In this document: piece after piece, positions 1 to 10,410 of the stretch
Position numbering within the stretch: the stretch's first letter is position 1
Layout: every line of letters starts with the position of its first letter
Assembly (NCBI GenBank): GCA_001414345.1
Contig: LLCB01000390.1
Location: forward strand, 1-64,000
Direction: 5' to 3'
Source of the DNA: Hymenoscyphus infarciens
Lineage: Eukaryota > Ascomycota > Leotiomycetes > Helotiales > Helotiaceae
Length of the DNA: 64,000 nucleotides
The notes under the pieces: generated by a model
The model's input: the letters and a program-made list of their open reading frames with translations, nothing else
Told to the model about the DNA's origin: nothing
Databases searched by the model: none
Program-made: the position numbers and the translations under genes

Positions 1-1150
1 AGTAGAACGACATAAGAGAGATTAATAGCTATGAAAAGATTACTTTTAAGTTATAGAAAGACTTAAAAGAGATTAATATATATAAAAAGTTTACTTTTAA
101 GTAGTAGAACTACTTAAAAGTTAATTATATTAAAGAAAGAATTACTTTTAAGTAGTAGAACTACTTAAAAGAGATTAATATATAAAGAAAGATTTACTTT
201 TAAGTAGTAGAACTACTTAAAAGAGATTAATATATAAAGAAAGATTACTTTTAAGTAGTAGAACTACTTAAAAGAGGTTAATATATATAGAAAGATTACT
301 TTTAAGTAGTAGAACTACTTAAAAGAGATTAATATATATAAAAAGGTTACTTTTAAGTAGTAGAACTACTTAAAAGAGGTTAATATATATAAAAAGTTTA
401 CTTTTAAGTAGTAGAACTATTTAAAAGTTAATTATATTAAAGAAAGAATTACTTTTAAGTAGTAGAACTACTTAAAAGAGATTAATATAAATAAAAAGGT
501 TACTTTTAAGTAGTAGAACTACTTAAAAGTAATTAATATATATAGAAAGATTACTTTTAAGTAGTAGAACTACTTAAAAGTAATTAATATATATAGAAAG
601 ATTACTTTTAAGTAGTAGAACTATTTAAAAGAGATTAATATAAATAAAAAGGTTACTTTTAAGTAGTAGAACTACTTAAAAGTGATTAATATATATAAAA
701 AGATTACTTTTAAGTAGTAGAACTAGTTAAAAGTAATTAATATATATAGAAAGATTACTTTTAAGTAGTAGAACTACTTAAAAGAGATTAATATAAATAA
801 AAAGGTTACTTTTAAGTAGTAGAACTACTTAAAAGTGATTAATATATATAAAAAGATTACTTTTAAGTAGTAGAACTACTTAAAAGAGATTAATATATAT
901 AAAAAGATTACTTTTAAGTAGTAGAACTACTTAAAAGAGATTAATATATATAAAAAGAATACTTTTAAGTAGTAGAATAAGTAAAAGAGATAAATATATA
1001 ATAAAAGATTACTTTTAAATAGCTCTACTATTTAAAAGTTATTAATATTAGATAAAAAGTTAGTTTTAATTAGTAGAATAACTTAAAAGAGATTTATATA
1101 TATTAAAAGCTTACTTTTAAGTAGTTCTACTACTTAAAACTTATTAATAT
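1..1150. repeat. 51-bp tandem satellite with hairpin core
   Basis: About 18 well-preserved tandem units (first clear core near 94, last near 967) plus degenerate copies at both ends. Successive cores are spaced 51-52 bp (94, 145, 197, 248, 299). Each unit contains a perfect 12-bp inverted repeat, CTTTTAAGTAGT / ACTACTTAAAAG, separated by AGA, followed by a variable spacer of the type GAGATTAATATATATAAAAA. The array is extremely AT-rich and has no coding potential. It runs to the window edge, so its full length is unknown. It could be a (peri)centromeric or subtelomeric satellite or an internal repeat of a RIP-mutated element. Confidence 0.9.
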
Positions 1151-1840
1151 TAAACTAAAAGTTAGTTTTAATATATCTCTTTATCTTTTTATATATTCTC
1201 TATATATACATATTAGTAATTCTAGTATATAATAAGATAAGATAATAATAATACTAGTAAACATTATTTATAAGAACGAAGACTAGTATAGTATCTTCTT
1301 AGTATAGAACTTAGAATCCTTTTAGCTAGCTTTATAATAGTATTTAATAATTTATTAAAAATACTAGAACTTTTTTTAAGTAGCTTAGTAAATATTTAAG
1401 TACTAGCTACTTCTTTTAATAATTTTAGTATTAAAGATTTAGCTTATTTAGTATAAATATTTATACTAGAAAGTACTATTAGTAGTCTAGATTTTAGTAA
1501 TAGATATATTTTTTTTAATAATAATTAGATAATTATCTTATATCTATTTAAAGTGTATTTAAACATATTTTAGAATATCTTATACTTTTTAGAGATATAA
1601 GCTAGTTAAGTTAGTTTATCTAAAATTAATTAATATATTATATTATCTAATAATATTCTAATATTTTTTTAGTAGTATATATTCTAAATAATATTAATAA
1701 TATACTAGCTAAAGTAGCTCTAATAGAATATATTAGATAGCTATTATATATCTTACTTTTATAAGCTAGTATATATAATATATATAGAGAGCTAAAGAGA
1801 TACTCTCTTAAGCTTGTTTTTCTACTATCAGAGCCTAAAT
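1151..1840. other. AT-rich non-coding block (RIP-like)
   Basis: Very AT-rich DNA dominated by TA dinucleotides and stop codons in all frames. No gene or recognisable element ends were seen. It joins the satellite to the ordinary-composition DNA that begins near 1840. Confidence 0.6.
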
Positions 1841-2057
1841 ATCATATGTTTAACAGCTTCTAAAACGCTAACTCCTTATAGCCCCTAGCCTTGTAGCGAG
1901 TCCTATATTAGGGGTTCCGGCTATATTATGCCTTATCCGCGACTTAGGACGCGGCCTAAGAAGGCTTCTAGGGGGCTGTAGGACATATGCCAGAGGTGGC
2001 AATAATACCCCGCCAAAAATTCGATTCTACCAAACTCTCACAGCACCCTCAAGAATA
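1841..2057. other. upstream region of the RMT2 gene
   Basis: Composition changes sharply from AT-rich to balanced near 1840. The short stretch before the RMT2 start presumably holds its promoter. A GC-rich segment (about 1880-1990) has no ORF, and I see no specific motif in it. Confidence 0.4.
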
Positions 2058-3332
2058 ATGGACGACCCAGCCTTCGAAGTCGAAATCGACACGAATACCC
2101 AAGAAATACTCCTACATGCTTCGAATCACGATCTCGTCGCCCTAAAGCCCTTCCTCCGTATACCTGGAAATGCCAGCGTTCAAGACCAGGAAACTGGATT
2201 CACGCCATTGCACGCTGCAATTGCTGCCTGCGGACCTGCGAAACCGAGTATAGACGGGGAAGAGGCTGCCAATGGTGACGAGGGGAAACGCGAGGTAGAG
2301 GAAGAGGAGGTCGATATTGAGAGGGCAAAGGCTACGATTAAGGAACTTTTTTTGTCGGGCGCAATATGGAATGATCTCGACTTGAATAATGAGACACCCG
2401 GATGCCTGGCTTGGAGGCTGGGGAGGAAGGATTTATATGAGTTGTGCGTCGAGGCGGGTGTTCGGGCAGAAATGTTGCTTGGATTGATGGGGAAATATGA
2501 GGTTTTGGATTCTGGGTCTGAAGAGGAGGAGGAAGAACCAGTGGAGGAGAAGGATACCGAGATGGAAAATGGATCAAATGGCCAACCCACCGAAGCCATC
2601 GAGGCTGTCGAAGAAATTCCAAAACTCGACGTTAATTCCGAGGATTACCTAGCATCCACCCTCAAATTTCAAGATGGCAAACTCCTCGATTCCGATAACA
2701 ATGGTGTAATGATGGAATGGGAAACCGAAATCATGAAACGAACCGTGGCTTCTCTCCTCCCCGAATCCTCCTCGACCGGTCAAAAAATCCTCAACATCGG
2801 TTTCGGAATGGGAATAATCGACCGTATGTTCGCAGCCTCAAGCCCCATCGTCCACCATATAATCGAAGCCCACCCCTCCGTTCTCGAAAAAATAAAAGAA
2901 CCAGGTCATGACTTCGGAGAAAGCTGGGAAAAGAAAGAAAGCGTGGATAACAAAATTCATGCTGGGAAATGGCAGACTATTCTCCCTCAACTCTTAGAAC
3001 AAGGAATGGTTTATGATGTTATTTATTTTGACACTTTCGGTGAGGATTATGGCCAGCTGAGGAATTTTTTTACGGAATATGTACCAGGCTTGTTGGCGGA
3101 GGGTGGGAGGTTTGGATTCTTTAATGGGCTGGGGGCTGATAGGAGGGTTTGTTACGAGGTTTATACTAGAGTTGTGGAGTGTGATTTGAGTGAAGCTGGT
3201 TTGGAAGTTGAATGGGAGGATGTTGAGGTTGGGAAATTAGGAGAAGAAGGGGAAGGTGAGTGGGAGGGCGTCAGAAGAAGATATTGGGTTCTGGAAGGGT
3301 ATAGGTTGCCTACTTGTAGGTTTTTACAATAA
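2058..3332 (+). CDS. rmt2: Protein arginine N-methyltransferase 2 (RMT2)
   Basis: Single-exon gene of 424 aa; yeast Rmt2 is of similar length. The family transfers a methyl group from S-adenosylmethionine to the internal delta-nitrogen of arginine and in yeast modifies ribosomal protein Rpl12. Residues about 1-150 are ankyrin-like (TGFTPLHAAIAACG, NNETPGCLAWRLGRKDLYEL), with an acidic low-complexity linker near 155-180. The C-terminal half is a class I methyltransferase fold: SAM motif ILNIGFGMGIID at about 243, acidic strand-end HHIIEAHP near 265, YDVIYFDTFGEDYGQLR near 317 and GGRFGFFNGLGADRR near 350. The start is the first ATG of the frame and the domain order is complete. The gene begins only about 220 bp after the AT-rich block yet appears undamaged. 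Cytosolic or nuclear location is inferred from the family. Confidence 0.93.
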   Translation: MDDPAFEVEIDTNTQEILLHASNHDLVALKPFLRIPGNASVQDQETGFTPLHAAIAACGPAKPSIDGEEAANGDEGKREVEEEEVDIERAKATIKELFLSGAIWNDLDLNNETPGCLAWRLGRKDLYELCVEAGVRAEMLLGLMGKYEVLDSGSEEEEEEPVEEKDTEMENGSNGQPTEAIEAVEEIPKLDVNSEDYLASTLKFQDGKLLDSDNNGVMMEWETEIMKRTVASLLPESSSTGQKILNIGFGMGIIDRMFAASSPIVHHIIEAHPSVLEKIKEPGHDFGESWEKKESVDNKIHAGKWQTILPQLLEQGMVYDVIYFDTFGEDYGQLRNFFTEYVPGLLAEGGRFGFFNGLGADRRVCYEVYTRVVECDLSEAGLEVEWEDVEVGKLGEEGEGEWEGVRRRYWVLEGYRLPTCRFLQ

Positions 3333-3466
3333 GTGGGTGGTAAGGAGGGGGAAATGATACCCGTGCCAAAATGCACATAAAAAATAAGGCGTCCAGTTGC
3401 GTCCATGTTTCTCGTTGAGCTAAGTAATGGTCTAGTTGGTACTTTGCAAAAACTCTGATTATTACT

Positions 3467-4795
3467 TTACTCCATTGCGATAATAGTATGAGTCGAGGCT
3501 ACCGCGGTGTAAGGACTAGCTCTCCTGTAAAACTCAACTGTAAGCTCCTCTTCAGCTTTCGTGGGTAACTGAGCATGAGGTGAAATATCAAGCTCAAATT
3601 CATTCTTCAGACTCCCAGGTAGAAACCCAACATCAACACTAATTTTAGAACCCCTGGCTCTCTCGATTCTCTCCAAGCATCGGAATTTCAAATCGAATGG
3701 TGTCTGAACAGTGCCCAAATTCCGCCAACAGTTTACTACCAAAGCAAACCTCCCGTCTTCATGGGTCACAGTATTGATTTGAAACTCTGTGAAGCATCCT
3801 TGGCACTTTTTCAAACCCGCGCATTGCTTGCAATGCTTGTCAGGATGCTTGAGACGACAATAGAGGAATTGAGGGAAACTGAGGTATTCGCCCCATGTTA
3901 TATGATTGCATATATTCCAGGATTGGCATTTGATTCCGAGAAAAAGAGCATCTTTTTCACCACCTCTCGGTAGTGTTATCAGATGTTGAGTCCGGGTCCG
4001 GAACTCCCCATTGATTATTCGAGTTGCGTGTTGGCGGGTAATTGTTGATTCGGGTAATTGCAGTATGTCGGCCTTTGAAAAACTGTCGAGCTCTTTTGAG
4101 ATATTGAGACCTAGACGATGACGTTTCATGAGCAGGTATCGACGCAAATAATTGTTGTTCATCGCCTTCAAAGTTCGGCAGTCTAGAAGAGATAAGGCCT
4201 CGGTGCATGCTCGATCATAATTGGGGATTCCATTGGTCGTCAGGGGGCCGTGTATCATTCTACAGAAAGGACAGTAGAGAACAGAAGTTAGGTCTTTTTC
4301 GAGGAGGAGTAGGAACGCTTGACGTTCTTCTTGGAGGGGTAGCAGGTTTTCGTTGAAGGAGAACCTATAACCTGGTTCGGGCTTCCCGAGCAAGAGTTTG
4401 GAGAAGTGGGTTGTGCCTAGTTTCTCGAGAATGGCTTTGCAGGTTATGGCTAGGAGTGCTGAGGAGGAGTCGGGTAGGGATGTTGTGATGTTAAGCAGAA
4501 TTTCGACTGGAACGCTTGCGAGGGAGTTTGTTTGATTTGGTAAATTTCTGTCATCTAATAATGGACATGAAGGTAGAGTAGAAGGCGGAGTGGAAGGTGG
4601 AGTCGAGTTTGGAGGTTCTGTGGAAGTTCCAAACTCTGAAGGCGAAGTTAGGTCCGAAAAGGGCTCCCGACGTGGAGGTACAGATGATGATGAAACTAGG
4701 GGTGGAGATGAAGGTGGAGGTGGAGTGGAACGTCGAGGTTTTCGCCTGAAAATTCTTCTAAAGAACTTCATTGTGATTATGAAGTGATTGTTCAA
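3467..4795 (-). CDS. F-box domain protein with Cys clusters
   Basis: Single-exon ORF of 442 aa, convergent with the RMT2 gene (134 bp between stops). The N-terminus is basic, then Pro/Ser-rich (about residues 15-75). An F-box-like segment follows near residues 88-130 (SVPVEILLNITTSLPDSSSA, then LLAITCKAILEKLG). The rest resembles the lineage-expanded F-box proteins of filamentous ascomycetes, with CPFCRMIHGP near 185 and a Cys cluster CKQCAGLKKCQGC near 325. Such proteins usually serve as substrate adaptors of SCF ubiquitin ligases through Skp1. The substrate is unknown, and the Cys clusters could bind zinc (inference). A second in-frame Met nine residues in (MKFFRRIFRRKPRR) may be the real start. 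Confidence 0.75.
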   Translation of the reverse strand: MNNHFIITMKFFRRIFRRKPRRSTPPPPSSPPLVSSSSVPPRREPFSDLTSPSEFGTSTEPPNSTPPSTPPSTLPSCPLLDDRNLPNQTNSLASVPVEILLNITTSLPDSSSALLAITCKAILEKLGTTHFSKLLLGKPEPGYRFSFNENLLPLQEERQAFLLLLEKDLTSVLYCPFCRMIHGPLTTNGIPNYDRACTEALSLLDCRTLKAMNNNYLRRYLLMKRHRLGLNISKELDSFSKADILQLPESTITRQHATRIINGEFRTRTQHLITLPRGGEKDALFLGIKCQSWNICNHITWGEYLSFPQFLYCRLKHPDKHCKQCAGLKKCQGCFTEFQINTVTHEDGRFALVVNCWRNLGTVQTPFDLKFRCLERIERARGSKISVDVGFLPGSLKNEFELDISPHAQLPTKAEEELTVEFYRRASPYTAVASTHTIIAME

Positions 4796-5128
4796 GTTGC
4801 AGACCCTTTCCTTTGTGAGATAGTGCTTTCGAAAGAATTGTTGGTAAGTAAAAATGGTCTATCGATCCATGCTGACTATGACCCCTTAGTCTCCCCTAAG
4901 CGAGCTTTAACGTTAAGCTATTTGATTGCCGTGGGAAATGATGACATGATGACTAAATGGAGGTAGCGCACTCGGCAGATGACTAGTTCCATGTGAATGA
5001 AATCCGAGTTTGTATTCAACCTAAAATTAAGTAACAGAAATGATAAAACATCTGATAAGTTACCCAGTCATTTTATCTCCATGCTCCCAAATTTAAGCGA
5101 CTCTCAATAAATAACAATTAAAGATCCT
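4796..5128. other. intergenic, no feature seen
   Basis: A 333-bp gap between the F-box start and the 3' end of the ankyrin pseudogene. It presumably holds the F-box promoter. I see no ORF with family resemblance and no repeat. Confidence 0.4.
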
Positions 5129-5933
5129 TCAAACGCCCATTCTTTCTCGAATGATATTAGCAATTACAAAATGACCCTTCTCTTCTGCAAACTCAATCGC
5201 ATTCTCTTGTGGGTCTGCCCCAGCGTTCAACAAAAGCTGGATCATATCCAAGCGACCCCATTCAGCTGCACCCTCTAAAGTTGTTCTACCATGGATTTCA
5301 GCTCCCGGTGCATTTGGATTTGCACCTCTCTCAAGGGGAATGAGTGATATTCGTGTATAGCTCGCTATTGCAGCCCCGTGAAGAGCAGTGATGCCATACT
5401 GCGATGATGGCTGAGCATTAACCTCGGCTCCCCTTTCCAGCAAAAGCTCAAAAATCTTTAAAAAGGGCTAATTAATTGAGGCAGCAGCTTAAAGAACCGT
5501 TCTACCCATGTGTCCCGAGATGCCTCTGTCAAGCAAAAGCTTCACCGTTTTTCTATTAAGCCAAGTTGCCAATTAAAGGCCTGTTTGGCTCGCATGAATT
5601 ATATAAATATATACATGGATATTTGACGAGATATCCTGAATAGTGACCTTGTATAAGTTAGTGCATATTATTAATTGTTTCTTAATTTATTAAGTAATCG
5701 TTTAGCTCGTGGTATATATGTTAGTGCATATGGTATAGAGCTATGGCGGTAGGTGGTAGAGTAGATAAAAGATATACATAAACTTTTGAAGATTTATACC
5801 TCTAGAGGTCTAAATCTTTTTTTAGTGGTGCATATCCTATTTACACATGTACCAAGATATACGAGGTTAAACAAGGGATTTGCATTACCTTTAATTACAG
5901 TATATATACTAACCACTAGTGTATATATAGTAT

Positions 5934-5975
<42 letters not shown>

Positions 5976-7243
5976 CCTTATGATTTTTAGTAGTGCATAT
6001 CCTAGATATGCACGAGCCAAACAGGCCCTAAAGCGCGGTGCTGTTCTTTTTAAGAGTGACATGCCCCAATCCGGGATCTTCATTAGGATCCGCCCCTTGG
6101 TCCAATAACTACTCGACTACAGAGCAATCATTTATTCCCTTCCACCGCATTGCTTGTAGAGCCAGGTGTAAAGCAGGCTTATAGGCAACCAATTGCCCAC
6201 CGAGGGGCTTCAGAGAGGTGCTCTGGAACCGAGCATTCACGCCTGCCCCAAGTGATACGAGATGTTTTACTGACTGAGGATTGCCGAGACTTGATGGGAT
6301 ATGAAGTGCATAGAACAAGTAGACAGGATTACCCATCATTGTCCACATGTCTTTCGGCATATCCACTACCATAAACTGCTCCTGTTCAATCCCGGCAAAA
6401 TCGTCAGAGTCCCACCAGTTCATAATTCGAAACAAACGGGTTACATGAACAACCTCGGGATCAACCATACACCCAGCACTTATCAGCGACCTCGCCACCG
6501 CAAAATCTCGAATACGAAGAGCGATTTCAAGTGGAGACTCTTTGCTCCAAGAGGTTCGCACATCCACAATACCGTCACAAACCTGGAGGAAAATTGAAGG
6601 GGCTTTTTTCGCAGTCGCGAGCTCTCATTTCGCAAGATACCTATCCACGTGTACCGATTTTGCCTTTTCTTGATAGTGGCTGTTGAAATTTCACACCCAT
6701 TCAGTTTGAAAATACTCTCTTTGCCATGTTCTTCGCGCTTTCGCTTTTTCACCAGGATATAATTCCACTCTCCTTCCTGGGCTTTGACATATTTTCTCAA
6801 TCCCCACTCGGCGAACTTGCGCTCACATTGGGCTTTGCTGTCAGGTGTTAGTTTTATTTATTGGCCATGAAAGCAGTTTACTACTACCGCCAAACTCAAA
6901 CTGAAAATGAAAATACGTCGAGGCAAGAGACAAAGGCGAGGAAATGACTTTGGCTTCTCCAGTTTGGAAGTACAGCTGAAGGAATAATCAAAACTAATTG
7001 CCACAAACGTTTAGGACAACGGGACATTATACCAAGCTGGACTTATAAGAACATTCTAACACAATATTTTCGGCTTATGAGTGTTTGCCAGGGAGAGCTC
7101 TTCAAGAAGCGTGAGAGACGGAATCTAGCGATAAATCCATACTCTGTTTCCATGTGAGCTATCAGCCTCACTCTCCTCGTCTGATAGTACAACGTCCGGA
7201 TTTCCTCTTCGTGAGTTTTCCAATCTTCCTCGGATGGCGCCAT
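5129..7243 (-). pseudogene. Clr5-domain/ankyrin-repeat gene, interrupted by a MITE
   Basis: Read on the minus strand, residues from 7243 (EEDWKTHEEEIRTLYYQTRR, then LIAHMETEYGFIA) continue after an intron into KAQCERKFAEWGLRKYVKAQ and GKESIFKLNGCEI. This is the pattern of the fungal Clr5 domain. Ankyrin repeats follow at 6567-6040 (PLEIALRIRDFAVARSLISAG, SVKHLVSLGAGVNA, LLDQGADPNEDPG) and 5560-5129 (LLLERGAEVNAQ, LLLNAGADPQENA). A 452-bp MITE (5577-6028) sits between repeats. Removing it with one TAA duplication gives a continuous ankyrin frame (STAL, then QLATWLNRKTVKLLLDRG with Q as TAA). The frame also carries TAG/TAA codons at likely CAG/CAA positions. The first intron (6838-7124) appears to begin with AT instead of GT. 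Probably non-functional. Clr5 proteins are thought to be DNA/RNA-associated, and the function here is unknown. Confidence 0.8.
5577..6028. mobile_element. Tourist/PIF-Harbinger-like MITE, copy A
   Basis: A 452-bp element with terminal inverted repeats. The right end in reverse complement is GGGCCTGTTTGGCTCG; the left end is the same except that the first G is A. It is flanked by TAA on both sides (5574-5576 and 6029-6031). A 3-bp TWA target duplication and a GGGCCTGTTTGG terminus are hallmarks of Tourist-type MITEs mobilised by PIF/Harbinger transposases. It encodes no protein, holds a long (TA)n run at about 5941-5972, and is similar to copy B along its whole length. Confidence 0.9.
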
Positions 7244-8375
7244 ATTGAAGTGGAATGTTTTTGATGAGTATCGTGTAAGGGAGATTTAATTGACACAATG
7301 GTGGAAATGAAAGCTGGATGTTTATCTTGACCCAGCCTCAAAAAAGTGACCCAGTGCACCAAAATCTTCTTCTTGCTTCCTATTGGCTCTTTCCCAACTC
7401 CTGTGGCTTTGTCGCCTGATTTGATTGGGCTCGAATTGTAGTGGTTACACAAAATTGGTCTCTATTCCAAAGTCCCTCAGGGTGTACAAGGCTACGATCG
7501 ACTCCTATTTTGAAGGGAGAAAAAAACCAGCACCAAAAACTAGAAATAAAAAGTTAAAAAATACAAGAGTAAGAAACAAGCTGACGTCTGCTTGGGGTTC
7601 TGCTAGGTCGGAGGCTTGATATTTTCCAACTTGGGGTTGGGGCGGAGCGGTGACCATTGTTGAATTTGAGGGATTCAATTGAGCTAAGAGGGTGATGAAA
7701 TTGGTATATGAAGCTTGAAGGCTATTTGGTCCAAGGAAGCTGAGGAACTTTTGTTTGACTTCTTACTGCTTCTGCTTACGGCCCAACATAGGAGCCAACG
7801 TTGTTCCCATCGCTTATAATCAATACCGGGTAAATCAACGGACTAGTCGGTATTGAAAATTTGTTTGGCACTCTAACCCGAGGACTTCCTAGGGTTTTAG
7901 TGCCGATCTAGCTCATCAACCCTTACATTCTCGACGGCTCTCGAGGGCGCAGCTTCTAAAGCTCTACTGGTGAAAGAGGGGCTTCGAAAGCAGGCAGGGA
8001 AGATGGGCGTTGTTTTACAACCATGTTTTATGCAAGTTCATCGGTGTCGAAGCTGACTTAGGGAAGTAATCAGTTACAAGTCTCAGGCATGAACACCAAA
8101 CGGGCCAGACGAGGAGAAATCCAAGCACAAACATTACGAAAACCACACAACAGATGTCAAAAACAAGAGCATAGCACAACCAAATGAAGCCCAACCATCG
8201 CATACTCAACCGATAGACCCTACACAACATCAAAAATACAGAACTTGCACTTAAAAAGCCCACTTGGGTAATCACAGAGAGAAAAATCCAACTTTTGATA
8301 TTCTACATTCCTAGGTACTGCCTGTGTTATACATGTACAGCCAAAAAAAGAAAAGGGCCCAACCTAACCCCCTAT
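7244..8375. other. intergenic region
   Basis: About 1.1 kb between the start of the Clr5-ankyrin pseudogene and the stop of OST1. No ORF here resembles a protein family. An imperfect hairpin lies at 7867-7905 (GGCACTCTAACCC paired with GGGTTTTAGTGCC, two mismatches). Confidence 0.4.
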
Positions 8376-9951
8376 CTACGACCTTTTCTTCCCCTTGATA
8401 GAAACATCCAAAGATCCAATTCCCCAAGCTGCAGCAAACAAGCTCAATGTGCTCAAGAAAATGACGATAGGTTTCCGGAAACCGGCGAGGAAAGGATAAT
8501 CATATGTGATAATCAATTCGCGATCCCGTAAATCGTCTACGATGTTGATTGCGGTGAGAGTGAGTGAGGTACGACCGATTGTATCCATGAATGTTCTGTG
8601 GAGTTGGGTAGATGTGCTGACGAGTGGGACGGTGGTGTGGTATTGGACGTTTCTATAGAATTATTAGCCGAAGTCCACGATTGGCAGATATGAAGAAACT
8701 CACTCTGCTCCTTCCGGGAGGATAACTCGCAACTTAATGTGCTCATACTCCATTCCCTCCTTTTGTTTTGGGCCCTCGAGGAATGGCACGTTGAGAACGT
8801 AACCACTTCCACTCTTCAATACGCGCAAGTACTTTTTCAAATCGGCGCTCCATCCGACACGGAAAGGATAATCCCATCCCCCAAAAACGGGGTATCTAGG
8901 CTTGCAATCGAGATTGGCCTCTCTCTTGTTGCTTCTGAATCTCGAGGTGGAGACGTTTCCAATGACATCGGTAAAGTATGGATCCAAACTTCCAACCTTC
9001 AATGGGAAGTTCAATGACCTGATGGCAGAAGTGGCAGGGTTGTAGTATGCCTGGGAAGCCCATTCAACTCGGGAAAATGGCTTGGAAAGGTTCGCGGCTC
9101 TGTTCGTCAGGGTATATCGCTCCTCGAATGCGATGTTTCCACCCCAGTGGCTAACTTCAACATCCCTCTCCAAAAGAGACACATGAATCAATGGATTCGT
9201 GAATTCGTATCGAACGCTGACTGGCTCAACCGCACCTGCTGGCAACTCTCCGTATGAGCCATAAGTGTACTTGGTTCCCTGTTTCTGGGGCGATTCCCCA
9301 ACAATTGTGTGTTCCGGGATGTTGGAAGTTGGGAATTTGACCTCCGTCTTCTGTTTTAATGTCACATATGACGACTGGCAATATGCTGAAAATGTATAGA
9401 CCAAGTATTGCTTGTCCTGTTGTGCAATGGCGGCTGGTAATGGGTGCAAGGCGGACAGGTAGGAGAAGGAGATTCCCAAAGTTTGCTGTGCTTTTGGTGC
9501 CAGGGGTGTTGGCAGACGTATGCGGTAGAATTGGGTGTCACTGGCGGATAATTAGTTTACCTGCGGTGTTATGGGGTGGAATGATAGACACGTACCTCTG
9601 GCTGTCAAACTCCACGGCATCCACCTGGAAGAGGCCAGCTTCGGTATCTTTCCTGTCCTTCACCTCCAAACCTCCAATTGTTGCCATCTGCTGCGTTGTA
9701 AACGGGATGAAGTACTCATCCTGGGCCGTTTTTGCGACATTCTCAATCAAGACATTGATTGACTCTCGTGGGTAACTCTTCTCGAGATTGATGATGTGTA
9801 CCAGATTGGCATTTTGGAAGTTTTGCGCAGGCTTGAAGGTCGAAGGGAGAATGATTTTCGAGGTAAGTGGTTTCGTCAAGTTGCTATCGTCGGCGCAGAA
9901 GGCGGAAGATGTCAAGGAAAGGACGGCGGTTGCAATCGCCAATGGCCACAT
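8376..9951 (-). CDS. OST1: Oligosaccharyltransferase subunit OST1 (ribophorin I)
   Basis: Three exons joined in frame: 9951-9561, 9490-8704 and 8652-8376, giving 484 aa (yeast Ost1 is 476). Introns of 70 and 51 bp have GT-AG ends. Ost1 is a subunit of the ER oligosaccharyltransferase that transfers the dolichol-linked glycan to Asn of nascent proteins. The N-terminus MWPLAIATAVLSLTSSAFCA is a signal peptide. Family blocks follow: LVHIINLEKSYPRESINVLIEN, QQTLGISFSYLSALHPLPAA, KQYLVYTFSAYCQSSYV, WGGNIAFEERYTLTNRAA and PRYPVFGGWDYPFRVGW. Near the C-terminus a membrane segment (KPIVIFLSTLSLFAAAWGIG) precedes a short basic tail (KGKKRS), as expected for a type I ER membrane protein. It is divergent from the hexokinase gene across 459 bp. 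Confidence 0.96.
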
Positions 9952-10410
9952 CTTGAAGGGTGCAAGAAGTACTCAAGGCAGACGACGTCCAGCCGGAGAA
10001 AATATCGGGCCTTGATTGAGAGTCCTAGGCCGGGGGACGTGGTGTTGTTGAAATTGTACAAGAAATGTCTGGATCAACGGAAGTCGAAGCTCCCAAGCTT
10101 ACGTGCTTACGTGCTTACGTCTGCTTCCAGGTGTCCTCTCAAATCGAGATATCAGCCACCTTGTGGCGCGGCACAAGGGGGGTGAGCCGGCTGGCTGACT
10201 AACCTCACCCCACGGTTTCCGATGCGCTACTGGTATCAGTTCAACTTTTTCCCTCTAGTCACACACTCACCTCGCACCAGAAAACTCAAGAAAACTCAAG
10301 AAACCTTCTTCCCTTCCTCGCTTCTATTTACGCTTGCTACTCTTCAAATCCTACAAGAGGCTTCTCCCTTGATACACCCAAAACTCCTCAATTCATAAAA
10401 AAGCGACATC
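9952..10410. promoter_or_regulatory. shared OST1/hexokinase divergent promoter region
   Basis: These 459 bp separate the two start codons, so both promoters and 5' UTRs must lie here. A three-fold 8-bp repeat (CTTACGTG type) occurs near 10100-10123. Pyrimidine-rich tracts precede the hexokinase ATG, as is common in fungal 5' leaders. No binding site was assigned. Confidence 0.55.

Noticed and set aside
1..1150. Possible CRISPR-like array because of regular spacing
   Set aside because: The genome is eukaryotic, spacers are near-identical AT-rich sequence, and there are no cas genes; it is a satellite.
2180..2622. Antisense ORFs inside the methyltransferase gene
   Set aside because: Serine/proline-rich shadows of the acidic coding strand with no family resemblance.
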